A DNA stretch of 23,533 nucleotides from JAJRZX01 sp964472295 (GTDB taxonomy: Bacteria; Desulfobacterota; GWC2-55-46; JADFVP01): positions 1 to 23,533 of the forward strand of contig CAYYJQ010000032.1 of assembly GCA_964472295.1 (NCBI GenBank), written 5' to 3'. This document shows, in pieces, positions 12,719 to 20,281 of this stretch. The notes beneath the pieces were generated by a model. It was not told the DNA's origin. It ran no database searches and was given only the letters and a program-made list of their open reading frames with translations. Position 1 is the stretch's first letter, and every line of letters begins with the position of its first letter. The translations under genes and the position numbers were made by a program.

Positions 12719-14386
12719 TTACATCTTGTCAGGCGCCGAGACGCCCAAAAGCCCGAGCCCTGTTCCCGTCACGGTACGCACGGCCTTGAGGAGCAGGAGC
12801 CGCGCCCCTGTAAGGGCCTTGTCCTCGGTTACTACCCTGTTCCTGTTGTAATAGGAGTGGAAGAGCCCGGCAAGCTCGATGAGGTAGAAGGTGACCCTGT
12901 GGGGTTCGAGGTCGTGGGCGCTCTTCTCGATGACTCTCTCGAAGTTAACAAGGTGCTTGATTATCTCCACCTCTTCTTCCGTCTCAAGGCGCAGGAGGTG
13001 CTCTACAGTAAACTTATCAGGGCACTTGAAGCCCTTTTCCTCTGCAAAGGAGAAGATGCTCTGAATCCTGGCAAAGCAGTACTGCACGTAGAAGACGGGG
13101 TTCTCGGGGGTCTCCTTTTTAGCGAGCTCAAGGTCAAAGTCAAGGTGAGCGTCACTCCTCCTCGTAAGAAAGAAGAACCGCGCCGCGTCAGTGCCCACCT
13201 CGTCCATTACCTGCCTGAGGGTCACGAACTCACCGGACCTCTTGCCCATTGCCACGGGCTCGCCCTCCCTTAAAAGGGCCACCAGTTGTATGAAGACCAC
13301 CTTCAGGGCCTCGTCGCCCCGGCCCATGGCCTTTATAAAGGCCCGCACACGGGCCTCATAACCATGGTGGTCAGCGCCCCAGACGTTGATAATCTTCCTG
13401 AACCCGCGGTCCAGTTTGTCGTTATGATAGGCTATGTCCGAGGCGAAGTATGTCCGCGCGCCGTCGGCCTTTATGAGAACACGGTCCTTGTCGTCTCCAA
13501 AGTCCGTGGTCCTGAACCAGACCGCGCCCTCCTCTTCATATATGAGCCCGCGCTCTTTAAGCGCTTCCATGGCCTTTGTGACAAGGTCCTTCTCGTAGAG
13601 GCTCTTCTCGCTGTACCAGACATCGAACTCCACGTTAAAGTCCGAGAGGTCCTTTTCAATGTCCTGAAGGAGCGCCCCTGAGGCAAAGTCCTTGAAGAGG
13701 CCAAGGGCCTCGTCTTCTTCCATTTCCAGAAAGTCCTTTCCCTTTTTCTCGATGAACTCCCTGGCAACGTCCTTTATGTACTCGCCGTGGTACGAGTCCT
13801 CGGGCATCTCGACGGCTTCGCCGAGGGCCTCTCTGGCGCGAAGCATGACAGAGCGCCCGAGGACCTCTATCTGGCGGCCAACGTCGTTAATGTAGAACTC
13901 CTTTGTAACGTCATAGCCCGCCCTCTCAAGTATCTTGCTAATGGCGTCTCCAACGGCGGCGCCCCTTCCGTGCCCTATGTGAAGGGGGCCTGTAGGGTTG
14001 GCGCTTACGAACTCAACCTGAACTTTTTCTCCAGCCCCTAAGTCGAGCCTGCCGTAATCCTTGCCCGCTTCGATAATCTCTTTAAGTAGCGCGGCCCAGC
14101 AGGTGCGCTTTATGTATACGTTCACAAAGCCCGGGGCCGCTACCTCGCACTTTTCCACCACTTCGCACTCAGCGACCTTTTTAGAGATGGCAAGGGCTAT
14201 GTCGCCGGGGTTCTTTCTGTACTTTCTGGCGAGTTTCATGGCGATGTTTGTGGAAAGATCGCCAAAGCCCTTCTGCCTCGGCCTCTCGATGATGGGCTCC
14301 GGGGCCTCGAAGAGGCCCTCGAAAAAGCCCTGTTCAATCATTTCGTCAAGGGCTTCCTTAACGCTGTTCTTAATGGTCTCAAGCAT
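12719..14386 (-). CDS. argS: Arginyl-tRNA synthetase
   Basis: Class I aminoacyl-tRNA synthetase of 555 residues (family 550-590) that charges tRNA-Arg. Present are the N-terminal additional domain (about 1-110), the signature EFVSANPTGPLHIGHGRG with the HIGH motif at 136-139, and the degenerate KMSKS equivalent MGKRSGEFVTLRQVMDEVG. The C-terminal DALR anticodon-binding domain (from about 430) contains YCFARIQSIF and YYNRNRVV. ATG 14386 overlaps the end of the hydrolase gene by 8 bases (ATGCTTGA), which implies translational coupling. tRNA-His follows 82 bases downstream. The gene appears complete and normal. Confidence 0.97.
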   Translation of the reverse strand: MLETIKNSVKEALDEMIEQGFFEGLFEAPEPIIERPRQKGFGDLSTNIAMKLARKYRKNPGDIALAISKKVAECEVVEKCEVAAPGFVNVYIKRTCWAALLKEIIEAGKDYGRLDLGAGEKVQVEFVSANPTGPLHIGHGRGAAVGDAISKILERAGYDVTKEFYINDVGRQIEVLGRSVMLRAREALGEAVEMPEDSYHGEYIKDVAREFIEKKGKDFLEMEEDEALGLFKDFASGALLQDIEKDLSDFNVEFDVWYSEKSLYEKDLVTKAMEALKERGLIYEEEGAVWFRTTDFGDDKDRVLIKADGARTYFASDIAYHNDKLDRGFRKIINVWGADHHGYEARVRAFIKAMGRGDEALKVVFIQLVALLREGEPVAMGKRSGEFVTLRQVMDEVGTDAARFFFLTRRSDAHLDFDLELAKKETPENPVFYVQYCFARIQSIFSFAEEKGFKCPDKFTVEHLLRLETEEEVEIIKHLVNFERVIEKSAHDLEPHRVTFYLIELAGLFHSYYNRNRVVTEDKALTGARLLLLKAVRTVTGTGLGLLGVSAPDKM

Positions 14387-15212
14387 TTTTCTTTAATATC
14401 TCCTTGTATTCGGACGGTCTCCTGTCCTTCAGGAAGACCCATGATGAACGTGCCGCGGCAATGTCCGAGAGTTCGACCTCCGAGAGAATGATACCCTCCG
14501 ACGACCCGCTCGGGGGCACGAGGAATTCACCGTCAGGGCGCACGCAGAAACTCCTTCCGTAGAACTCCTGCTCGCCCTCTACGCCCACCCTGTTGACCCT
14601 GAAGATGAAGAAGCCGTTGGCGTGGGCCGCCGCGCATATGGCGCGCTCCCATTTAGTCTTTGAGTGCAGAAAGGCCGAGGCCGTTGGCGCAAAGACTATC
14701 TCGGCGCCCTTCAGCGCCAGGATGCGAAAACCCTCGGGAAAGAAGATGTCCCAGCAGAGCTGTACGCCGATGGCGGCAAAGGGTGTCTTGAAGACGGGAA
14801 AGCCGAGGTCTCCGGGCTTGAAGTATGAGCGTTCCTCCCAGAGGGGTATCTGCGGAACGTGCATCTTCCTGTACCGCCCTATGATGCCGCCATCGGGGCC
14901 GAGGACAAAGGCCGTGTTAAAGTGCTCATCACCGGATTTTTCAAAGATGCCCGCTATTAGGACGACCTTGTTCTTCTCAGCCGCATCGCGTAGAAAGGTG
15001 ATGCTCTCGCCCTCTTCGGTCTCGGCAAGCGAGAGGTCTTCTTGATTTACAGAGGCAGGAAACCACGGCCTGTTGAATAGCTGAGGGAGGGTGATTATCT
15101 TCGCGCCCTTCTCCGCGGCAATCTCTATGAGAGAGGCGGCCTTCCTGAGGTTGTCCTCAAGGGCCGCCGTGGAGGCCATCTGAACCCCGGCAATGGTCAG
15201 TTTTTTTCCCAT
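14379..15212 (-). CDS. Carbon-nitrogen hydrolase (nitrilase superfamily) lacking the catalytic Glu
   Basis: A 277-residue cytoplasmic protein resembling N-carbamoylputrescine amidase (AguB-like). The superfamily triad is Glu-Lys-Cys. K116 (GRYRKMHVP) and the nucleophile C153 (GVQLCWDIFFPEG) are present, and the second conserved Glu is likely E127. The first catalytic Glu is Gln: the motif reads TLPQLF with Q44 (codon CAG), where active relatives read LPELF or IQELF. The fold and length are otherwise intact. It may be an altered or inactive enzyme, or belong to a clade that tolerates Gln; the substrate is unknown. ATG 15212 has AAGGA upstream. It lies 47 bases after ftsB and overlaps argS by 8 bases. 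Confidence 0.85.
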   Translation of the reverse strand: MGKKLTIAGVQMASTAALEDNLRKAASLIEIAAEKGAKIITLPQLFNRPWFPASVNQEDLSLAETEEGESITFLRDAAEKNKVVLIAGIFEKSGDEHFNTAFVLGPDGGIIGRYRKMHVPQIPLWEERSYFKPGDLGFPVFKTPFAAIGVQLCWDIFFPEGFRILALKGAEIVFAPTASAFLHSKTKWERAICAAAHANGFFIFRVNRVGVEGEQEFYGRSFCVRPDGEFLVPPSGSSEGIILSEVELSDIAAARSSWVFLKDRRPSEYKEILKKNA

Positions 15213-15259
15213 GCTATCCTTAAGACCACGAGAGGCCGCCCGGGGCAGGCCAATGCCGC

Positions 15260-15568
15260 TTATCTGAAGCGGTATATGACCTCGTTACGGCCTATCATGC
15301 CCAACTCGGCGCGCGCTATCTCGCCGATATACCTCCTGTCATTCTTCAAGAGGGCTATCTTTCTCGAAAGGCCGCGGTTCTCCTCTTCAAGACCCTTGTT
15401 TGTGAGCACAATGTGGTCCCGCTGCCCCTTGAGCCTCCATACGTCAATAAGCCCCCTGTCGCCAAATACGGCAAAGAGGGCAATGGCAAAGATGAGGGCC
15501 AGAAAAAGATGAAGGCCCCTTGCCTTTCTTCTTCCTTTAATCTTTGCTTTTTTGCTTTTTTTCCCCAC
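15260..15568 (-). CDS. ftsB: FtsB/DivIC-type septum formation protein
   Basis: A small bitopic membrane protein of 102 residues belonging to the division complex (with FtsL and FtsQ in well-studied bacteria). A very basic cytoplasmic head (1-19) is followed by one membrane helix (about 20-39) and a periplasmic coiled coil (LKGQRDHIVLTNKGLEEENR). The typical distal motif (YIGEIARAELGMIGRNEVIYRF) ends it. The start is GTG 15568 with only a weak upstream AAAGAG. It is first in a minus-strand run with the hydrolase and argS. DivIC and FtsB cannot be separated at this similarity; FtsB fits a diderm. Confidence 0.9.
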   Translation of the reverse strand: MGKKSKKAKIKGRRKARGLHLFLALIFAIALFAVFGDRGLIDVWRLKGQRDHIVLTNKGLEEENRGLSRKIALLKNDRRYIGEIARAELGMIGRNEVIYRFR

Positions 15569-15718
15569 GGTTACTCTTTAACAGAAAGGTCCGAAAAGGT
15601 CAAGATAATAGACCCCTTGCAAGACGTTTTAGCTTGGGGCCGAGCGCCGCGAAGTCAGGGGATATACCGCCAGTATTTACACAAATAATTAAAACTATGT
15701 TTTTTTTCCTAAAATCAT

Positions 15719-15747
15719 TTGACAACCGCCCCTATTTATGCTATAGA
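15719..15747 (+). promoter_or_regulatory. Strong sigma-70 promoter for the PilZ gene
   Basis: A perfect TTGACA (15719-15724), a 17-base spacer and TATAGA (15742-15747), preceded by TGC as an extended -10. Initiation near 15754 leaves about 50 bases before the GTG start. This promoter shows that the longer frame opening at 15719 is not translated. The rest of the divergent gap (15569-15802) holds no recognisable gene. Confidence 0.75.
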
Positions 15748-15802
15748 CAATACATTAAATGTTGCATCATTCTTCTTCCAATTTTTAAGAGGTCTCAAAA
15801 AA

Positions 15803-16177
15803 GTGACAACCGATTCCATGAAAAAACTGGAATGCGCCCGGTGTCATAATCCCTTCTACAGCGCCTCGTCTGAAGAAAAGATGCCCTGCCCCTACTGTGG
15901 ATTTACCTCTGGAGATACCCATGATGACAGGAGGAGAAAAGAGAGAGACCTTACACACAGGTCTTGTGAACTCCTGAAAGGTGACACGAGGGTTCCTGTG
16001 CGTGTAACCGACCTCTCCAAGGGCGGCGTAGGCATCAGGATGAAGGGGTACCTTCCCTTTGACGAAGACGACTCGGTGAAGGTAGTGATTCAGGAACTTG
16101 ACATCGAGAAAGAGGCGCGCATTATCTGGGCCAGAAAGGTCTACGGCATCTCTAAGGCCGGCCTTATCTTCACCTGA
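15803..16177 (+). CDS. Zinc-ribbon PilZ-domain protein
   Basis: A 124-residue protein with an N-terminal zinc ribbon, C11/C14 (CARC) and C29/C32 (CPYC), and a C-terminal PilZ domain. The cyclic-di-GMP signature is present as R44-x3-R48 and D70-x-S72-x2-G75 (DLSKGGVGI), followed by the beta-barrel (VKVVIQELDIEKEARIIWARKV). PilZ domains bind cyclic di-GMP and change partner activity, here probably without an enzymatic output domain. GTG 15803 is chosen because AAGAGGT lies 10 bases upstream and a promoter overlaps any earlier start; ATG 15818 is an alternative. It is transcribed alone. YajQ, another protein reported to bind cyclic di-GMP, is encoded about 5 kb away, but no direct link can be read. 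Confidence 0.85.
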   Translation: MTTDSMKKLECARCHNPFYSASSEEKMPCPYCGFTSGDTHDDRRRKERDLTHRSCELLKGDTRVPVRVTDLSKGGVGIRMKGYLPFDEDDSVKVVIQELDIEKEARIIWARKVYGISKAGLIFT

Positions 16178-16290
16178 TCCCCCACTGGTTGATGGGGGCC
16201 GGGTTTAGTCTCAAGGGCGCACCTGCCTCAGAGGTCCAGTCTCTCCACCAAGGCCAAGATCACCTCGGGCCATGATGGGGGCCGATTAAG

Positions 16291-16350
16291 TGGGCTATAG
16301 GGCGCCGAGCAGGGGGCTATAGGATGCCGCTTAAGGGGGCTATAGGGGGG
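16291..16350 (+). repeat. Three degenerate tandem units around GGGGGCTATAGG
   Basis: GGGCTATAG occurs at 16292, 16314 and 16337, giving periods of 22 and 23 bases. A GCCG follows in the first two units. The 12-mer GGGGCTATAGGG of the third unit is also found at 366-377, over the start codon of the Crp/Fnr gene. There are too few units and no unique spacers, so this is not a CRISPR array. Confidence 0.6.
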
Positions 16351-16567
16351 GCGGTTGCTTTTATCTCTGGGCTCCTGTCTCTGAGGGTCTGATTTTTCCC
16401 AGACTCGGCCACCTGGGTGTAATCTTTTCCCACCGGCGTTCCGCAACAGTAGACTTTCCTCTTTTTCCCCTCTCCATCTTTCTTTTTCTTCTTTATCTTT
16501 TCGTCTGGTTTTGCCTTAATATTGGCCTTGACGCAAGGGGTCTACTGCTATAACATCGTAAGGTTAC

Positions 16568-16630
16568 GGCAGAAGGGTGCCTTTGATTGGTTTTCTTTGC
16601 CTTGCTTTCTTTTTTCCAAAAGAAAGCAAG
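16568..16630 (+). repeat. Dispersed hairpin repeat, copy C
   Basis: GGCA/TGCC short hairpin (16568-16581), ATTGGTTTTCTTTG (16586-16599) and an AT-rich hairpin with 13-bp arms CTTGCTTTCTTTT and AAAAGAAAGCAAG (16601-16613, 16618-16630). In copy B the hairpin has A and T at the position where this copy has G and C, so the pairing is kept by compensatory change. A partial copy follows (about 16632-16656). Confidence 0.75.
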
Positions 16631-16672
16631 AGGTTTTTCTTTGCCTTACTTTTTTCATGGAATCTTATAATC

Positions 16673-17827
16673 ATGACGCTCAAGCATAACGGCCAGAGGG
16701 CCGGACTATTCAGTTACCAGGGCCTCAAGGATTTTATTGGGAGCGGCGCTGTCTCATCGAGCGCCGAGCCCATTACAGAGGCTCAGATACAGCCCGCGTC
16801 CATTGACCTTCGTCTCGGTTCCACTGCATACAGGCTGGTATCGAGTTTTCTGCCCGAGCGCCAGCGCGTCTCTGACCGTCTTGGCGAGAGGGGCGACTAC
16901 GGCACGGGCCTTGTCATGTACGAGGTGGACATCTCAGGGGGCGGCATACTCGAGAAGGGCCACGTCTATCTCATACCCCTTATGGAGAGGTTGAGTCTTC
17001 CAGAGGGAGTATCAGGCAGGGCAAACCCCAAGAGCACCACTGGAAGGCTCGACATCTTCGCCCGGGTCCTGAGTGACTGTAACCCTCGTTTTGATGATAT
17101 TTCGGCTGGTTACAGGGGCGGCCTATTCCTTGAGATACTCCCGCGTTCCTTTGCCATTAGCGTAAAAGAGGGCCTCAGCCTTGTTCAGCTCCGTCTGATG
17201 GACGGCGACGCCATGGTAAGCGACCTTGATCTGCGCGCTCTTCACCGCGACGTGGGCCTTCTTTACTCGGCCGAGGGCAATGACCTTGCCGGGGATGTGA
17301 GCATATCAAGGGGCCTCTTCATGAGCGTTGACCTCTCGGGCGAGGACATGGACGGCGTGATAGGGTACAAGTCGCGAAAGAACAGCCACGTAGTTGACCT
17401 TACAAAGAAGGATTATTACAATATAAGAGACTTCTGGGAGCCTGTAAGGGCCGAGGGTGACTCTACGCTCATACTCGAGCCCGAGGAGTTCTATATCCTC
17501 TCCTCAAGGGAGAAGATACGCATTCCAACGGGTTATGCCGCCGAGATGGCCGCCTACGAGGCAGGCTCCGGGGAACTTCGTACCCATTACGCGGGGTTCT
17601 TTGACCCTGGTTTTGGCTTTGGCAATGACGGTGAGGTCTATGGCACCAAGGCTGTCCTTGAGGTGCGGGCCCATGACGCCCCCTTCATGATAAGCCACGG
17701 TCAGACCTTCTGCAAACTTGCCTATGAGAGGCTTAAGGACATTCCGGAAAAGACCTATGGCCCGAAGATAGGCTCGTCCTACCAGTTTCAGGGCATTACG
17801 CTTAGCAAGCAGTTTAAAAAGGGCTGA
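16673..17827 (+). CDS. dcd: Two-domain 2'-deoxycytidine 5'-triphosphate deaminase family protein
   Basis: A 384-residue protein of the long DCD family (DCD_N plus C-terminal dUTPase-fold domain), which converts dCTP to dUTP for dTMP synthesis. It has two jelly-roll halves. The first half shows ITEAQIQPASIDLRLGS, ANPKSTTGRLDIFARVLSD and GYRGGLFLEILPRSF, which contains the Glu expected for deamination. The second half shows GYAAEMAAY, HYAGFFDPGFGFG and VLEVRAHDAPFMISHGQ. This is about twice the length of the E. coli trimeric enzyme (about 193 residues). ATG 16673 is chosen because any longer frame translates the repeat upstream; only a weak GGA precedes it. It stands alone before ftsK. Activity is inferred from the family. 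Confidence 0.85.
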   Translation: MTLKHNGQRAGLFSYQGLKDFIGSGAVSSSAEPITEAQIQPASIDLRLGSTAYRLVSSFLPERQRVSDRLGERGDYGTGLVMYEVDISGGGILEKGHVYLIPLMERLSLPEGVSGRANPKSTTGRLDIFARVLSDCNPRFDDISAGYRGGLFLEILPRSFAISVKEGLSLVQLRLMDGDAMVSDLDLRALHRDVGLLYSAEGNDLAGDVSISRGLFMSVDLSGEDMDGVIGYKSRKNSHVVDLTKKDYYNIRDFWEPVRAEGDSTLILEPEEFYILSSREKIRIPTGYAAEMAAYEAGSGELRTHYAGFFDPGFGFGNDGEVYGTKAVLEVRAHDAPFMISHGQTFCKLAYERLKDIPEKTYGPKIGSSYQFQGITLSKQFKKG

Positions 17828-17891
17828 GAGCCTTCTGTCTCATGGGCTTCTGGCGTGGGGGGGGAAGTGGGAGGCCTGCGCCGCTGAAGGG

Positions 17892-20141
17892 GTGTCTTTT
17901 TTGAGTAGAAAGAAAAAGAGGGATAAAAAGGCCGCCTCGGGTTCCGCGCGAAGGGGCAATGTAGAGGCCGGCAGAGGCATCAGACAGGAGGCCATCGGCA
18001 TAATCCTCCTGGCCTTCGCCGTCTACGTGGGCGTCTCTCTCTTCTCGGGCAGTACTGAAGCCAACCGCGGCGGCGTGGTTGGAGACTTTATCTCCTGGGG
18101 TCTTCTAACCTCCATTGGCTACACATCCTATACATTCCCCTTCTTTCTCGCACTTCTCTCGGCAAGGTTCCTCCTGCGGAGGGTCATCAGGGTAAATGCC
18201 CTCGCACCTCTTGGTTTTATAATCCTCGTCCCAGCCCTCTCGGCCCTCTCAAGGGTGGTCTTCAACCGCCTTGAGTCGGGCGGCATCATCGGCAATCTCC
18301 TCGGAGACCTCCTCTATTCCTATATCGGTTTTGGCGGGGCCCTTATCGCCCTTATCGCCTCGGTCCTCATATCTCTTCTGGCCATTACGGGAATGTCTCT
18401 TATTCAGGGAATACTGAGGGGCTTAAAGGCCATTGGCTCCGGTGTATCCTCTCTTGAGAATAATATAAGGAAGAAACGGGGAGAGCGGGCGGCAAGAAAG
18501 ACCGCGCGCATGAAAGAGGAGAAGGCCCTTGCCGCAAGGGAGAAAAAAGAGAAGAAGGCCGCCCTGAACGAGGCCCCTCCGGCCCATGCCGAGCCTCCGA
18601 TTATAATGGATGGACTCACGGACAAGGCAACAATAGAGGCCCCGGTGGAGGCCGCGGCCACGGCCCCTTCAGCGGATGAAGAGGCCCTCAAGTTCAGCGC
18701 CCCAAGGGGCGACTTCCGCCTTCCCTCCCCGGACCTTCTCGATACCCCCCCCATGGGCGAGACCACTGTGGACCGCGGGGTAATAATCGAGAAATCGCGT
18801 ATCCTTACACAGAAACTCGCTGATTTCGGCATAGCCGGAAAGGTGGTGGAGGTAAGGCCCGGCCCTGTTGTGACCATGTACGAGTTCGAGCCGGCCCCGG
18901 GCATCAAGGTAAACAGGATACTGAACCTCTCGAACGACCTTGCACTGGCCATGAAGGCCCTCTCCATAAGGATAATAGCCCCCATACCCGGAAAGGCCGT
19001 CGTGGGCATAGAGGTCCCTAACAGCGAGAAGGTGGGCATACACTTTCGAGAGATCGTCGAGTGCGGCGAGTTCAGAAAATCAAGGTCATGCCTGGCCCTG
19101 GCCATTGGAAAGGACATCGCAGGAAAACCCTTTGTCCAGGACCTCGCAAAGATGCCCCACCTCCTCATAGCAGGGGCCACGGGCGCGGGCAAATCCGTCT
19201 CCGTAAACTCCATGATAGCGAGCATACTCTTCAAGGCCACCCCCGATGACGTGCGCTTCTTGATGATAGACCCCAAGATGCTCGAACTTACGGCCTATGC
19301 CGGCATACCGCACCTCATAACACCGGTTATAACAAGCCCCAAAAAGGCCGCCGCGGCCCTTAAGAGCATAGTGGCGGAGATGACAAAACGATACCGCCTC
19401 ATGACCGAGAAGGGCGCGAAGAACATTGACATGTACAACCATATCCTCCGCGACGAGGGCATAGGGCCTGATTCAGAGGGAGAACACCACCACCTGCCCT
19501 ATATTGTCGTCGTTATAGACGAACTCGCGGACCTCATGATGACCTCTGGTAAGGACGTGGAAGAGAGCATGGTGCGCCTCTCGCAGATGGCCCGGGCCTC
19601 GGGAATCCATCTCATAGTGGCAACTCAGAGGCCCTCTGTGGACGTGGTAACAGGGCTCATAAAGACCAACTTCCCGGCGCGCATGGCCTTTCAACTCCCA
19701 ACACGCACTGATTCACGCACCATACTCGACGCCGCGGGCGCCGAGACCCTCCTCGGGCAGGGTGATATGCTCTTCCTGCCGCCAAATACATCACGGCTAA
19801 AGAGGGTGCACGGTGTATATGTCTCGGAAGAGGAGATAAAGAACCTCGCCGCCTTCTGGAAAGATCAGGCACAGCCCGCCTATGACGAAGACCTCATAAG
19901 GGAATACGAGACCGCTGAAGCTGGCGGAGACGACGAGGACCTTGGCGAGGAATTCATGCGGCGCTATGACGAGGCCGTGCAGTTGGCCTCAACCCTTGAG
20001 ATGCTCTCAACTTCATACCTCCAGAGAAGGTTCAGAATAGGATATAACACGGCGGCAAGACTAATCGAAAAAATGGAAAAAGACGGCATAGTGGGACCCT
20101 CGCAGGGGAGCAGGCCACGGGAAGTCCTTATAAAAAGATAG
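17892..20141 (+). CDS. ftsK: DNA translocase FtsK
   Basis: Septum-located DNA pump of about 749 residues that clears chromosomal DNA during division and activates dimer resolution. A basic N-terminus is followed by four membrane helices (about 35-52, 66-90, 104-122, 148-170), a charged Ala/Glu/Lys-rich linker (about 195-285) and the RecA-like motor. Walker A is GATGAGKS (428-435), Walker B is IVVVIDELADLMM, and VATQRPSVDVVTG follows. The C-terminal gamma winged helix (STSYLQRRFRIGYNTAARLIEKME) reads KOPS-type orientation sites. GTG 17892 is listed, but TTG 17901 is better spaced from AAGGGG (17887-17892) and may be the true start; residue numbers here count from GTG. lolA follows on the same strand after a repeat-bearing gap of 140 bases. 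Confidence 0.96.
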   Translation: MSFLSRKKKRDKKAASGSARRGNVEAGRGIRQEAIGIILLAFAVYVGVSLFSGSTEANRGGVVGDFISWGLLTSIGYTSYTFPFFLALLSARFLLRRVIRVNALAPLGFIILVPALSALSRVVFNRLESGGIIGNLLGDLLYSYIGFGGALIALIASVLISLLAITGMSLIQGILRGLKAIGSGVSSLENNIRKKRGERAARKTARMKEEKALAAREKKEKKAALNEAPPAHAEPPIIMDGLTDKATIEAPVEAAATAPSADEEALKFSAPRGDFRLPSPDLLDTPPMGETTVDRGVIIEKSRILTQKLADFGIAGKVVEVRPGPVVTMYEFEPAPGIKVNRILNLSNDLALAMKALSIRIIAPIPGKAVVGIEVPNSEKVGIHFREIVECGEFRKSRSCLALAIGKDIAGKPFVQDLAKMPHLLIAGATGAGKSVSVNSMIASILFKATPDDVRFLMIDPKMLELTAYAGIPHLITPVITSPKKAAAALKSIVAEMTKRYRLMTEKGAKNIDMYNHILRDEGIGPDSEGEHHHLPYIVVVIDELADLMMTSGKDVEESMVRLSQMARASGIHLIVATQRPSVDVVTGLIKTNFPARMAFQLPTRTDSRTILDAAGAETLLGQGDMLFLPPNTSRLKRVHGVYVSEEEIKNLAAFWKDQAQPAYDEDLIREYETAEAGGDDEDLGEEFMRRYDEAVQLASTLEMLSTSYLQRRFRIGYNTAARLIEKMEKDGIVGPSQGSRPREVLIKR

Positions 20142-20151
20142 AAAAAAGGGG

Positions 20152-20250
20152 TGAGTGGGCGGCCACTGCCCGCCCTTCAAGGCTAAGCCTCCACCCTTCG
20201 ACCCTTCGACCCTTCGGCAAGCTCAGGGCTCAGGGCTCAGGGTGAACGGT
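20152..20250 (+). repeat. Expanded palindromic repeat and hairpin between ftsK and lolA
   Basis: A hairpin GGGCGG-N7-CCGCCC lies near 20155-20173. Next come three 8-base units CCCTTCGA, CCCTTCGA, CCCTTCGG (20194-20217), the centre CAAGC, and three 7-base units TCAGGGC, TCAGGGC, TCAGGGT (20223-20243). The core CCCTTCGGCAAGCTCAGGG with GTGAACGG after it resembles an intergenic repeat I recall from many environmental bacterial genomes. Here both arms have been expanded in tandem. Confidence 0.7.
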
Positions 20251-20281
20251 TTTATCAATATTATGGGCCTTTTCAAATAAT

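Larger units (their letters stand above)
16178..16672. other. 495-base gene-free region rich in short repeats
   Basis: No gene is supported. The region starts with a hairpin CCCCCA/TGGGGG (16179-16198). The 12-mer TGATGGGGGCCG occurs twice (16190-16201 and 16273-16284). Three GGGCTATAG-centred units lie at 16291-16350. CCTTGACGCAA (16526-16536) is also present at 266-276. Dispersed repeat copy C closes the region (16568-16630), with a partial copy after it (about 16632-16656). No clear promoter for the deaminase was found. Confidence 0.6.

Noticed and set aside
15719..15802. Upstream extension of the PilZ protein
   Set aside because: The segment contains the -35 and -10 of a strong promoter, so it is upstream of the transcript start.
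16179..16198. Terminator after the PilZ gene
   Set aside because: CCCCCA/TGGGGG can pair, but there is no T-run and the loop is 8 bases, so termination is not supported.
16291..16350. Possible CRISPR array
   Set aside because: Only three short degenerate units with 10-11 base gaps, no unique spacers and no cas genes.
16577..16672. Upstream extension of the deaminase
   Set aside because: The added residues translate repeat copy C; ATG 16673 gives the family-like N-terminus.
18404..19276. 290-residue minus-strand frame inside ftsK
   Set aside because: Shadow of ftsK, which has all its motifs intact in the other strand.
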